A stretch of DNA of 64,000 bases from NCBI GenBank assembly GCA_944327225.1, contig CALVGZ010000001.1, forward strand, positions 118,483-182,482. The letters run 5' to 3'. Under the pieces are notes generated by a model that had not been told where the DNA came from, made no database searches, and saw only the letters and a program-made list of their open reading frames with translations. This DNA is from Candidatus Gastranaerophilales bacterium (GTDB lineage Bacteria > Cyanobacteriota > Vampirovibrionia > Gastranaerophilales > Gastranaerophilaceae). Shown here one piece after another: positions 8,911-17,294 of the stretch. Position numbers and translations under genes: made by a program. The stretch's first letter is position 1. Each line of letters starts with the position of its first letter.

Positions 8911-9966
8911 ATGAATAAATTATTTTATATCAATGAAAATCTTTGTTCGGAATGTATACGTTATACAATCTGCATTTTTGGCATAAAATTTAATTTTAAA
9001 AGAAAACATAAATTAAAAGGGAATCCCGTAATTTTTTTGATTGCATATTCTTTTTCACTTAATGGCGGGAAAAAATCTAAAATTGTAAAAAATGCTTCCG
9101 ACCATAAAAAAAATATTGATATACTCAAGAAAAATCTTTCAGCGGATTCATTAAATAACTTAAATAAAATTTTGGAAAGAATTAACAAAATATTATATGC
9201 AGTGAAAAATAATATAACTTTTGATGATAATTTTATATACAGCAATGATGAGCTTGTGCAACTTGAAAAAATAAAAAAAATGAAAAATGAAATAGTACAA
9301 AAAGAAAATTATTATCAATACCAAGATTACAAATTACCTAGAAGCTTTTTTTCTCCTTCGGTATTTGTTTATAAACACGGGATTGATACCCTTAAGACTT
9401 TTGATAACATCGGAAATAAAACCATATTGGATGTAGGTACATGTACGGGTGATTCAATTTTAGTATTTAGAAAATATTCGAAAAATAATATTATTGGTTT
9501 TGAGCCTGTAAAAGAAACTTATGAAATAGCACAAAATACTTTAAAATTAAACAATATTCAAAATGCTAAAATTGAACAAATCGGTTTGGGTGCAAAAGAA
9601 GAAGATATTGAAATCTGTGTTTTTCCAGAACAACCTGAATATTCCTCAATTGAGTGCAGAAAATCAACCAACAAAGAAATCATTAAAATAAGAACTCTTG
9701 ATTCCTATGTCAAAGAAAATAATCTTCAAGTAGGGTTAATTAAAGTCGATATTGAAGGCTTTGAACCACATTTTTTAAAGGGTGCAATCAATACCTTAAA
9801 GGAGCAAAAACCTATTTTGCTTTTGAGTATTTATCACAATTATCATGATTTTTATAAAATAAAGCCATGGATAGAAGATTTAAATTTAGGCTATAAATTT
9901 GACTTTTTTAAAGGAATAGACGGCGATCCTGTCGGAGAAACTCTTTTAATATGTGAGGTATATTAG
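8911..9966 (+). CDS. FkbM-family SAM methyltransferase with N-terminal FGIKF module
   Basis: A 351-residue protein. The C-terminal half is a FkbM methyltransferase: SAM motif ILDVGTCTGD at 172-181, GFEPVKETY, and IKVDIEGFEPHFLKGA near residue 270. These enzymes O-methylate sugars or other metabolites. The N-terminal 35 residues carry the short aromatic block CIFGIKFNFKRK, which recurs in other proteins of this locus (12674, 15197, 17295) fused to unrelated catalytic domains. Between the two parts is a Lys-rich helical region. It sits in a forward operon with the PqqD and glycosyltransferase genes, so methylation of the glycan is the likely role. Confidence 0.8.
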   Translation: MNKLFYINENLCSECIRYTICIFGIKFNFKRKHKLKGNPVIFLIAYSFSLNGGKKSKIVKNASDHKKNIDILKKNLSADSLNNLNKILERINKILYAVKNNITFDDNFIYSNDELVQLEKIKKMKNEIVQKENYYQYQDYKLPRSFFSPSVFVYKHGIDTLKTFDNIGNKTILDVGTCTGDSILVFRKYSKNNIIGFEPVKETYEIAQNTLKLNNIQNAKIEQIGLGAKEEDIEICVFPEQPEYSSIECRKSTNKEIIKIRTLDSYVKENNLQVGLIKVDIEGFEPHFLKGAINTLKEQKPILLLSIYHNYHDFYKIKPWIEDLNLGYKFDFFKGIDGDPVGETLLICEVY

Positions 9967-9968
9967 CT

Positions 9969-10937
9969 GTGCCGAAAATTTCAATTATAGTTCCCGTATA
10001 TAATACCGAAAAATATCTGAATAAATGCCTTGAGAGTATAGTTAAACAAACATTAACAGATATTGAAATTATTTGTATAAATGATAATTCTAAGGATAAC
10101 AGTTTAACCATTTTAAATAGTTATGCATCATTGGATAACAGAATTAAAATAATAAATTTAACTTCTAATCAAGGTGTCTCAAAAGCAAGAAATATTGGCA
10201 TTAAAGAAGCAATAGGGGAATATATCGGTTTTGTAGATAGTGATGATTTTATTGAATTAAATTTTTGCGAAAAATTATATATTAAAGCTCAAACAACTCA
10301 ATCCGAAGTAGTCAAAGGCAATATTTATGATTATTGCGAAAACACTAAAAAATCCTTTTTATCGTTTTTTTACGATACCAATGAAAAAATAATGAAAAAC
10401 AAGGCATTTTTTTGTTATGGCTTCACCTCTGCAATATATAAAACCGAGTTTATAAAATCAAACAATATATTATTTCCGGAAAATATAACACACTTTGAAG
10501 ACCCTTATTTTAGCATTTTAATTAGTCTCTTTTTAAATAAGCTGGAATTTCAAAACGATGCAATATACTATTATACTAAACACGAAAATTCTGCTTGCTC
10601 AAATGATTTAAATTTAAATAAGACTTCTGATTTTATTAAATCAATTAAATTGATTATAGATAAAATAAACAGTACGAACATTAAAAAGGACGATTACTTT
10701 ATATATTCAAATTTTTTACTAGAACAATTAATTCCTTGGTGCAGTAATACAAAAATTCCTGACAAAGATAATGTTTTAGCCGTAAACGGGCTATTTAATC
10801 TGATTAATTCTTTTAAGTATAAAAAAGAAGAAATTTTTGAATACTATTTTTTAAACAAAAAGAAAAATATTGTTCTTCAAAAAAAGTTTGAAAACATAAA
10901 AATGGCGAAACTTTTAAGAGAAAGGATATCAAGATAA
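9969..10937 (+). CDS. Family 2 glycosyltransferase (GTG start)
   Basis: A 322-residue GT2 enzyme with SIIVPVYNTEKYL at the very N-terminus, CINDNSKDNS, and the FVDSDDFIE metal motif around residue 90. The start codon is GTG, 2 bp after the preceding stop; no nearby ATG would keep the essential first strand. The C-terminal half (about 200-322) is helical and less conserved, as in its paralogs at 11668 and 13451. It presumably adds one sugar to the surface polysaccharide repeat unit. It belongs to the tightly packed forward operon that runs from 5724 to 15207. Confidence 0.85.
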   Translation: MPKISIIVPVYNTEKYLNKCLESIVKQTLTDIEIICINDNSKDNSLTILNSYASLDNRIKIINLTSNQGVSKARNIGIKEAIGEYIGFVDSDDFIELNFCEKLYIKAQTTQSEVVKGNIYDYCENTKKSFLSFFYDTNEKIMKNKAFFCYGFTSAIYKTEFIKSNNILFPENITHFEDPYFSILISLFLNKLEFQNDAIYYYTKHENSACSNDLNLNKTSDFIKSIKLIIDKINSTNIKKDDYFIYSNFLLEQLIPWCSNTKIPDKDNVLAVNGLFNLINSFKYKKEEIFEYYFLNKKKNIVLQKKFENIKMAKLLRERISR

Positions 10938-10939
10938 CT

Positions 10940-11656
10940 TTGGCTGATTGTATTTTAAATAATGAATATGATTTTATCTTTGGAATAGGAGAAGCCTGCT
11001 CGTGTTCTGAAACACTAAGGAAATGCGGACTTCAATTTCAAAGTTATCCTCTTGATTGGCTTTACGGCGGAGATATTAAAACCAGAGTCAATCTTTTGGT
11101 AAACAATTTTGAAGATTTTATAAATATTGATGACCTGCAAAAACAAGGTGAGCGTGAAAATCCCCTACCTTGCGATATATACGCAAATTTAAAAAATAAA
11201 ATTGTATTTAACCATGACTTTCCTTTAAGAAAAAATTTAGATGAGACATATCCTTTGGTATTTGAAAAATATAATCGCAGAATAAAAAGACTGTATGAAA
11301 ATATTGAAAATTCAAATAAAATTTTAATTGTCTATATCCAAAATCCGGCATCAAAAACAAAAATTATCAGAATAATTCGAAAAATAAAATTTGTAATACA
11401 GTTAATTTCAAAAAAATTCCCAAATAAAGAAATAAACTTATTGTATATTGCTAATAAAAATTTTTTCCTTCCCTTTAAACTCAAATTTAAAATAGGAAAA
11501 AATTCTCTTTTGTATATAACAAACTATAAAAGAAAAGATAATACTTTACCGGAATTTATAGTAAATCCGGATGTTTTAAATAGAATTTTCAAAAATGTAA
11601 AACTAAATAAAAATGTAATAAAAAACCATGAGCAAAAAGCCTGGGTAATGCAATAA
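10940..11656 (+). CDS. DUF1796-family protein (putative papain-like cysteine peptidase)
   Basis: A 238-residue protein. The N-terminal block FGIGEACSCSETLRKCGL followed by SYPLDWLYGG is the signature of DUF1796, annotated as a putative papain-like cysteine peptidase and often found in capsule gene clusters. A later His is in VFNHDFPL. The start is a TTG at 2 bp from the previous stop, since no in-frame ATG precedes the conserved GIGE motif. There is no signal peptide, so it is cytosolic. Its actual chemistry in glycan loci has not been shown to my knowledge; transferase-like activity is as plausible as proteolysis. Confidence 0.65.
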   Translation: MADCILNNEYDFIFGIGEACSCSETLRKCGLQFQSYPLDWLYGGDIKTRVNLLVNNFEDFINIDDLQKQGERENPLPCDIYANLKNKIVFNHDFPLRKNLDETYPLVFEKYNRRIKRLYENIENSNKILIVYIQNPASKTKIIRIIRKIKFVIQLISKKFPNKEINLLYIANKNFFLPFKLKFKIGKNSLLYITNYKRKDNTLPEFIVNPDVLNRIFKNVKLNKNVIKNHEQKAWVMQ

Positions 11657-11667
11657 AAGAGATAAAT

Positions 11668-12687
11668 ATGATAAAAGTTTCAATAATAATACCTGTATAT
11701 AATGCACAAAAATATTTACACAGATGTTTAAATAGTGTAATCAGTCAAACATTAAAAGAAATTGAAATAATTTGCGTAAATGATTGTTCGAATGATAATT
11801 CACTTGAGATATTGAGTAAATATGCAAACAAAGATAAAAGAATAAACATTATTAACTGCACAAAAAACGGCGGAGAATCTGTTGCAAGAAATATCGGCTT
11901 GGATAATTCAAACGGTGAATATTTAGCTTTTGTTGATAATGATGATGAAATTGATTTAAATTTTTGCGAAAAATTATATTCAAAAGCCAAAGAAGAAAAT
12001 GCTGATATTTCAAAAGGAGAAGTACATATAATCGGCTATGACGGAAAAGAAACATACAGCCATTTAAATAGTGATATAAGAAAAAATAATTCCAAGCTTT
12101 ATTTTGCATATTACTGGTGGACAGGGATATATAGTTCAAATTTAATAAAACAAAATAATATAAGATTTCTTGAAGGGTATCCGTTAGGAGGCGATGTTTT
12201 ATTTTTAAACCAAGCAGTATTAAAATCAAATAAATTGGCTCTTGTTGATGACGTTTTTTATCACTATTACAGAAGAGAAAATAGCGGTGATTCCCTAATA
12301 TTACCCAAAGAAAAGATAATTTCAGTACTAACTATCCATGAAAAAATAATTGACAATATAAAAGCTTCAAATATAGACGATAAAAATGGAGTAGGTTTTT
12401 TAAATTTTTGGAATTTAAAAGCTGCACTTGATTATGCGTTTAGAAATAAAAAAATTGATATTTTAAAAATGTGTTTGGATAGAGCATTCGTTTTTTACGA
12501 AAAAACAAAATACAATTTAAAACCCGAAGCAGAATCTTTTTATCCGATTATCCTTGATATGCTGGAAAATCAAAAAAAAGAAGAATTGTTTGATTTTTAT
12601 CTGAAAAATGATTCTTCTATTAAATTACTTATGGCGAATTTAAGATTTTTACATAACAAAAAAGGGGATGTTTATGAAGTTAAATAA
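11668..12687 (+). CDS. Family 2 glycosyltransferase
   Basis: A 339-residue GT2 enzyme opening with IKVSIIIPVYNAQKYL, followed by CVNDCSNDNS and the metal motif FVDNDDEID near residue 92. A Trp-rich insert (YYWWTGIY) lies where paralogs have the acceptor-binding loop, so its acceptor differs from those of 9969 and 13451. The C-terminal half is helical. An upstream AAGAGAT acts as ribosome site. Its 3' end overlaps the start region of the methyltransferase gene. Role: transfer of one sugar residue during repeat-unit assembly on the cytosolic membrane face. Confidence 0.85.
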   Translation: MIKVSIIIPVYNAQKYLHRCLNSVISQTLKEIEIICVNDCSNDNSLEILSKYANKDKRINIINCTKNGGESVARNIGLDNSNGEYLAFVDNDDEIDLNFCEKLYSKAKEENADISKGEVHIIGYDGKETYSHLNSDIRKNNSKLYFAYYWWTGIYSSNLIKQNNIRFLEGYPLGGDVLFLNQAVLKSNKLALVDDVFYHYYRRENSGDSLILPKEKIISVLTIHEKIIDNIKASNIDDKNGVGFLNFWNLKAALDYAFRNKKIDILKMCLDRAFVFYEKTKYNLKPEAESFYPIILDMLENQKKEELFDFYLKNDSSIKLLMANLRFLHNKKGDVYEVK

Positions 12688-13441
12688 ATTATTTAACATT
12701 AAAGAAGCAAACAATAATCATATTCAAGTAACTTTTTTAGGAATAAGAATTAAACTAAATCCAAAAAAATTGATTTTTATAGAAGATACTTTCAGAGGTG
12801 GTAAAAGAACGATATATTTCCTTGGTTCAAAAATTACTTACACCAGAAACAAAAATTTTTTAAAAATTGTCCCTGAAAGCAAATCTGCTCATAAACTATT
12901 AGACGGATTAAGAGGGATTGAAATTGGCGGAACATCTTACGCGCCTTGGGGATTAAATACTTTAAATATTGATTTTTGTGATATAGATAACCATTATTCA
13001 AATGTAAGTAAAGAATGTTACAATATTGAACCTCGAAAAGTCGATATAGTTGCATTTGGCGATGATTTACCTTTTAAAGATAACGTTTGGGATTTTGTTA
13101 TAAATTCTCACGCACTTGAACATTTTTGGGACCCTATCGCTGCTTTAAATGAGTGGATGAGAGTCATAAAACCTAATGGATACATATATATGAATATTCC
13201 GCATAAAGATAGAACTTTTGATAAAGATAGGCCAATCACAACGATAAAAGAACTTGTACACAGGCATGCAAACCCGAATGAAGCTCCGGATCCAACGATA
13301 GATTGTCATCATAACGTTTGGAGAACACAAGACTTTCTTGATTTATGTAAGCATCTAAATTTAAAAGTTATTTATACATCTGATAAAGATGACAGGGACG
13401 GAATCGGCTTTACAGTTGTAATCCAAAAAGAAAAGATATAG
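12674..13441 (+). CDS. SAM-dependent methyltransferase (type 11 fold) with N-terminal FLG module
   Basis: About 255 residues. Two short aromatic blocks, VTFLGIRIKL and IYFLGSKITY, form the first 55 residues and resemble the FGIKF/YYLFGF blocks in neighbouring proteins. The rest is a class I methyltransferase: GIEIGGTSY in the SAM loop position, SHALEHFWDPIAALNEW as post-motif, and VIKPNGYIYMNIPH as the usual late strand. I place the start at the second ATG because AAAGGGG lies 6 bp before it, while the first ATG abuts that ribosome site. It overlaps the preceding gene by 14 bp. It would methylate a sugar or lipid-linked glycan intermediate. Confidence 0.75.
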   Translation: MKLNKLFNIKEANNNHIQVTFLGIRIKLNPKKLIFIEDTFRGGKRTIYFLGSKITYTRNKNFLKIVPESKSAHKLLDGLRGIEIGGTSYAPWGLNTLNIDFCDIDNHYSNVSKECYNIEPRKVDIVAFGDDLPFKDNVWDFVINSHALEHFWDPIAALNEWMRVIKPNGYIYMNIPHKDRTFDKDRPITTIKELVHRHANPNEAPDPTIDCHHNVWRTQDFLDLCKHLNLKVIYTSDKDDRDGIGFTVVIQKEKI

Positions 13442-13450
13442 TTGGTTTTT

Positions 13451-14368
13451 ATGTATAAAATTTCAGTTGTAATTCCTATATATAATGTTGAAAAATATTT
13501 AAAAAAATGTCTTGACAGCGTTATAAATCAGACTCTAAAAGAAATTGAAATTATATGTATAGATGATTGTTCTACTGATAATAGCCTTTCAATTATCGAA
13601 CAATATATTCAATTTGACGATAGAATTAAATTATTAAAAAACGATGTTAATTCAGGTGCTTCATATACAAGAAATAAGGGAATCAATGCTGCAAATGGAG
13701 AATATATTGGTTTTATTGATGGAGATGACTACATTAACGGTAATTTTTATGAAAACCTTTATAAAAAAGCTAAAAAAACAAATTCTGAGGTCGCAAAAGG
13801 CACTTTTGAAATTGTGTCATCTAACTTTTCCACAAAATCTGATTTAAATGAAAAAATTAAAAAAAATTTAACATATTTTTTTGGGGAATTCTACACTGCA
13901 ATATATAAAACCTCCTTTCTTAGAGAAAATAATCTATATTTTCCGCAAGATATCTCGACTTTTGAAGACCCATATTTTAGTGTAATAACAGCAAAAAAAA
14001 TTAAAAACATTTGTTTTGCAGATGATTCTATTTATTACTATATAAGACATGAAGTAAGTTTATCCAAAGATGTGAGCCTTGAAAAAATAAAAGATAGAAT
14101 TAAATGTGCAAGAATGATATTAAATGAAGCTGAAAATGAAGAAAATTACAAAATTCTTTTGTATGATTTGATTCTCTACGTATTTTTTATCACGTTATTC
14201 AATTTAAAAGATAAAATAACAAAAATATACTTTATAGATGAAATCAAAAAAATATTATTATTGCGTCCTGAATATGACATTGAAAGAGATTATGATAAAC
14301 TCTATAAAAAATGGTATTTATTTAAAATGCAAACAATGATGAATAAAATTAGAACCAAGGTTATGTAA
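13451..14368 (+). CDS. Family 2 glycosyltransferase
   Basis: About 305 residues; the protein opens MYKISVVIPIYNVEKYL, and I chose the ATG that directly precedes this fold rather than an upstream TTG. CIDDCSTDNS and the FIDGDDYING metal motif follow. The sequence YTAIYKTSFLRENNL-x-FP in the middle is shared with the 9969 product (AIYKTEFIKSNNILFP), so the two are close paralogs within the locus. The stop shares one base with the start codon of the DUF4422 gene, showing translational coupling. Predicted role: sugar transfer to the surface glycan. Confidence 0.85.
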   Translation: MYKISVVIPIYNVEKYLKKCLDSVINQTLKEIEIICIDDCSTDNSLSIIEQYIQFDDRIKLLKNDVNSGASYTRNKGINAANGEYIGFIDGDDYINGNFYENLYKKAKKTNSEVAKGTFEIVSSNFSTKSDLNEKIKKNLTYFFGEFYTAIYKTSFLRENNLYFPQDISTFEDPYFSVITAKKIKNICFADDSIYYYIRHEVSLSKDVSLEKIKDRIKCARMILNEAENEENYKILLYDLILYVFFITLFNLKDKITKIYFIDEIKKILLLRPEYDIERDYDKLYKKWYLFKMQTMMNKIRTKVM

Positions 14369-15207
14369 TGAATAATTTATCTGAAAAAATTTTAAAAGCT
14401 TATTCTATAAATAAAGATATCAAAATACTTGTTAATTATATTAAACCCTCTTTTTTATTTAAAACAAATATTTTAACGCCTATTCATCTTGGAAGATCAA
14501 TAGCAAAAGACCCATCAAAAGACGGTACAATAACACAAGACGATTTAAAATGGCTTTATGATAATTGTATTGGAGATGATGATTTTAATGAAAATATCTC
14601 ATATACTAATCGCAGAGTAGGATTTTTAACTGGAACTTATTGGGCATATAAGAATTATGATAAACTTGGCAATCCGGAATATTTTGGCTCATTTGGTTAT
14701 AGAAGATTATTAGATTATGACTGTCTAAGAAACTTAGAACAATATGATTTAATTTTACCTAAGAAAAAAGACTTTAAATTTGAATCCCTAAAATCACAAT
14801 TTATTTCACATCATAATCAAAAACTTTATGATATGGCCATTAAAGTTTTTGCCAAAGTACATAATAATGAACTGTCAGAACTAAAAAAATACTTTGAAGG
14901 AACAAAAGGATATTTTGATGAGTTATACATTATAAAAAAAGATTTATTTTTTATTTTTTGTAATTGGATATTTCCGCTTCTTTTTGAATATTTAAAGGAA
15001 CCACAAATAATACTAAACAACAACGATTATAGAGACATAGGTTTTATAATGGAGAGAATTTGCGGATATTACTTTGATAAATTAACAAAGTCAGATAAAA
15101 TTAAATATTTAGAAACAAACGTCATAATTACACAAAAATTAACCGTAAATAAAGATAAAATAAATAGAGAATTATTGGCTAAGCTAAGAAAAAATACTAG
15201 TTTATAG
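14368..15207 (+). CDS. DUF4422 glycan-locus protein
   Basis: A 279-residue protein of the DUF4422 type, found in exopolysaccharide clusters and regarded as a putative glycosyltransferase. Recognisable blocks are THLGRS-like PIHLGRSIAKDP, TYWAYKNYDKLGNPEYFG and FGYRRLLDYD, with a conserved acidic and Trp/Tyr-rich core typical of the family. It is the last gene of the forward operon and its 3' end overlaps the convergent transketolase C-subunit gene by 11 bp, leaving no room for an intergenic terminator. The donor and acceptor sugars cannot be read from sequence. Confidence 0.75.
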   Translation: MNNLSEKILKAYSINKDIKILVNYIKPSFLFKTNILTPIHLGRSIAKDPSKDGTITQDDLKWLYDNCIGDDDFNENISYTNRRVGFLTGTYWAYKNYDKLGNPEYFGSFGYRRLLDYDCLRNLEQYDLILPKKKDFKFESLKSQFISHHNQKLYDMAIKVFAKVHNNELSELKKYFEGTKGYFDELYIIKKDLFFIFCNWIFPLLFEYLKEPQIILNNNDYRDIGFIMERICGYYFDKLTKSDKIKYLETNVIITQKLTVNKDKINRELLAKLRKNTSL

Positions 15208-16303
15208 GCAAAAATCCGAATAAGTAATATTTATATTTATCTTTGTTAATTTTTTTACGTTTTTTCAAAAGTCTAAGTCCGCAAAAATAAAAATTCTCGA
15301 TTAAACGCCCTTTTTTATCAAATTTATGTAAACTGTAAAATAATCTGAACTTTTTGTTTTTATTTTTATTTTGGTAAACAAAATCAACTATACTGTTTTC
15401 AATATTTTTTACATTGAATAATTTATCTCTTAAAAATTTAACCGAACCAAGAATGTTAAATTTTGAATCGCTAATATAAATAGGCAAAAATGGAACTCTT
15501 AATCCCCTTGTTGCAATGATTTCCGATATTTTAGAAGCTAAACTTCCGTTATATAGATGCTCTTCTAATGTTATAACAGGAATATTCATATCCAAAATCT
15601 CATTTATTCTTGTTTCATCAAGAGGTTTGAGGGTATGGACACTAAGAAGCATGGGCGAAAGCCCGGCTTTTATCATATTTTCACAAAAATCAATTCCAAA
15701 AGAAACATCGACTCCATAAGTAAGCAAAGCAAAATCAAATCCGCTATAAATTGTAGAAATTTTATTAACATCAACGCTATATTTTTTCATTGCACATTTA
15801 GCAGTGTTCCAACTTATATACATAGGGCCTTTATGTTTTAAACTGTATTTAAAAACTTCCCTAAATTCAACATCAGACCCTGGACAACAAACAGTCATAT
15901 TAGGTAGATTACTCATTAAATTTATGTCTTCGATTGCCCAATGTGAATATCCTGCTTTACAAGAAGAAAGTCCTGATATAAAACCGATAATTTTAACATT
16001 AGCATTATTATAAGCACAATCCATTCTGACTTGTTCATAAGCTCTTGCGGTAACATATTGCGCTAAACCAACAACATAAACAGTTTTTCCTCTTAAAGCC
16101 AGACCTGAAGCAATGCTAATAGCTTCTGCTTCCGCTATTCCAACATTAATAAACTTATTTGGAAATTGCTTTGCAAAATCATCAAAAAAAGCAGTCAATG
16201 CTCCATCTACATAAACAATATAAACATCTTCATTTTTATATGCTTCATTGAGAACAACATTTTTCAAATTTTCTACAGTCATAAAACTTCTATTCCTTGA
16301 CAA
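15197..16303 (-). CDS. Transketolase-like C-subunit (pyrimidine-binding plus C-terminal domain) with aromatic tail
   Basis: A 368-residue protein equal to the second half of transketolase. FINVGIAEAEAISIASGLAL supplies the catalytic Glu that activates thiamine diphosphate, and GYSHWAIEDINLM and VCCPGSD are family blocks. It pairs with the N-subunit encoded just upstream (24-bp overlap). Residues after about 315 do not belong to transketolase: they hold FYFCGLRLLKK and end KYYLFGFLPIN, a tail seen again in the 17295 reductase. Split transketolases in glycan loci transfer two-carbon ketol units onto unusual sugars, so a branched or extended sugar is possible. Ordinary pentose-phosphate transketolase is less likely in this setting. 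Confidence 0.8.
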   Translation of the reverse strand: MSRNRSFMTVENLKNVVLNEAYKNEDVYIVYVDGALTAFFDDFAKQFPNKFINVGIAEAEAISIASGLALRGKTVYVVGLAQYVTARAYEQVRMDCAYNNANVKIIGFISGLSSCKAGYSHWAIEDINLMSNLPNMTVCCPGSDVEFREVFKYSLKHKGPMYISWNTAKCAMKKYSVDVNKISTIYSGFDFALLTYGVDVSFGIDFCENMIKAGLSPMLLSVHTLKPLDETRINEILDMNIPVITLEEHLYNGSLASKISEIIATRGLRVPFLPIYISDSKFNILGSVKFLRDKLFNVKNIENSIVDFVYQNKNKNKKFRLFYSLHKFDKKGRLIENFYFCGLRLLKKRKKINKDKYKYYLFGFLPIN

Positions 16304-17088
16304 ACTTTTTGATAATTTTCATCGCTCAACGGTGCCGCATGAAATCGACCAAAGCCCATTTCATTTAACGCAAATTGGCAATCTTTACCTTTAATAGTAT
16401 TTGCAATAATACACTTCGGTTTTGAGGTTTCTATCCTAAAAGCTTTTTCAAGCTCATATACATTATGTCCGTCACATTCAATAACATCAAAACCAAACGC
16501 TTCTATTTGTCGAGCAACATTAGAATAAGTATCAACTATATTAGTTACATAGTTATCTATCTGTTGGTTATTTCTATCAACAATAATTGTTATATTTTTC
16601 AACTTTTTAGATCCGATAAAAATAATCGATTCCCAATTTGTGCCTTCTTGAAGCTCGCCATCTCCAACTATAACATAGACATTATATTTACTATCCCACG
16701 CCAAACCAACTCCAAATGGTAAACCATGTCCCAATGAACCACACGCAACATCAATTACGCCAATATTCCGTTTAGAAACAACTCCATATAAATCATGTCC
16801 TAAAATAGAATCCTCATCGCACATAAATTTATCTAAAAGCTTAAGATCAATTAAACCGGCTTCAGCTAGTACTGCAACTTGACCCAATCTTGCATGTTCT
16901 TTTGAAATAATGACTCTGTTTCTATCTAAATCATTAGCATTATTTTTTGTGATATTTGCAATTTTATTGTATAAAACATACATAATCTCAACGCTTGAAA
17001 GCGAAGAAGGAATATGCCCTACTCTTGCTTTTTGAGCTGTCTGGAATAAATACTGTTTAACCCGTCTAATTCTTTGTTCATCATTCAT
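16279..17088 (-). CDS. Transketolase-like N-subunit (thiamine-diphosphate binding)
   Basis: About 269 residues forming the PP domain of transketolase: GHDLYG, GSLGHGLPFGVGLA, then GDGELQEGTNWES with the magnesium-binding GDG...N signature, and VDRNNQQ. I start it at MNDEQRIRR (position 17088) because that matches family length and because the decayed copy at 18640-18785 keeps similarity up to this codon and not beyond. The gene overlaps the C-subunit gene by 25 bp, so the two are co-translated. Its promoter faces away from the reductase at 17295. Confidence 0.85.
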   Translation of the reverse strand: MNDEQRIRRVKQYLFQTAQKARVGHIPSSLSSVEIMYVLYNKIANITKNNANDLDRNRVIISKEHARLGQVAVLAEAGLIDLKLLDKFMCDEDSILGHDLYGVVSKRNIGVIDVACGSLGHGLPFGVGLAWDSKYNVYVIVGDGELQEGTNWESIIFIGSKKLKNITIIVDRNNQQIDNYVTNIVDTYSNVARQIEAFGFDVIECDGHNVYELEKAFRIETSKPKCIIANTIKGKDCQFALNEMGFGRFHAAPLSDENYQKVCQGIEVL

Positions 17089-17245
17089 AAACTGGATGGT
17101 AGCATAAGATATTTTAATTGTATATAAAGGAAAAGTCGTGTCTGGAAAAAAATTTACACTCTTTAACAAAACTTTTATTAATTTATCTTGACAAAAAACA
17201 AATCACACGTAAATTACTCATATTATAATCAAATTATTATAAAAT

Positions 17246-17287
17246 TTAAATTTACAATATTTTATAATTTAAATTTATATGATAGTA
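17246..17287 (+). repeat. Promoter-region repeat, copy 1 (upstream of aldo/keto reductase)
   Basis: About 41 bp rich in A/T with the core ACAATATTTTATAATTT and TTATATGATAGTAT. A near copy occurs at 18900-18941 upstream of rmlC (ACAATATTATATAATTAC, TTATATGTTAATAT). Both lie 10-40 bp before a gene start and contain TATAAT-like hexamers, so they probably hold the transcription start region. Confidence 0.55.
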
Positions 17288-17294
17288 TGGTGCA

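Noticed and set aside
17188..17229. Strong sigma-70 promoter (TTGACA with TATAAT) before the 17295 reductase
   Set aside because: The two hexamers are about 30 bp apart, too far for one promoter; the duplicated AT-rich block at 17246-17287 is the better candidate.
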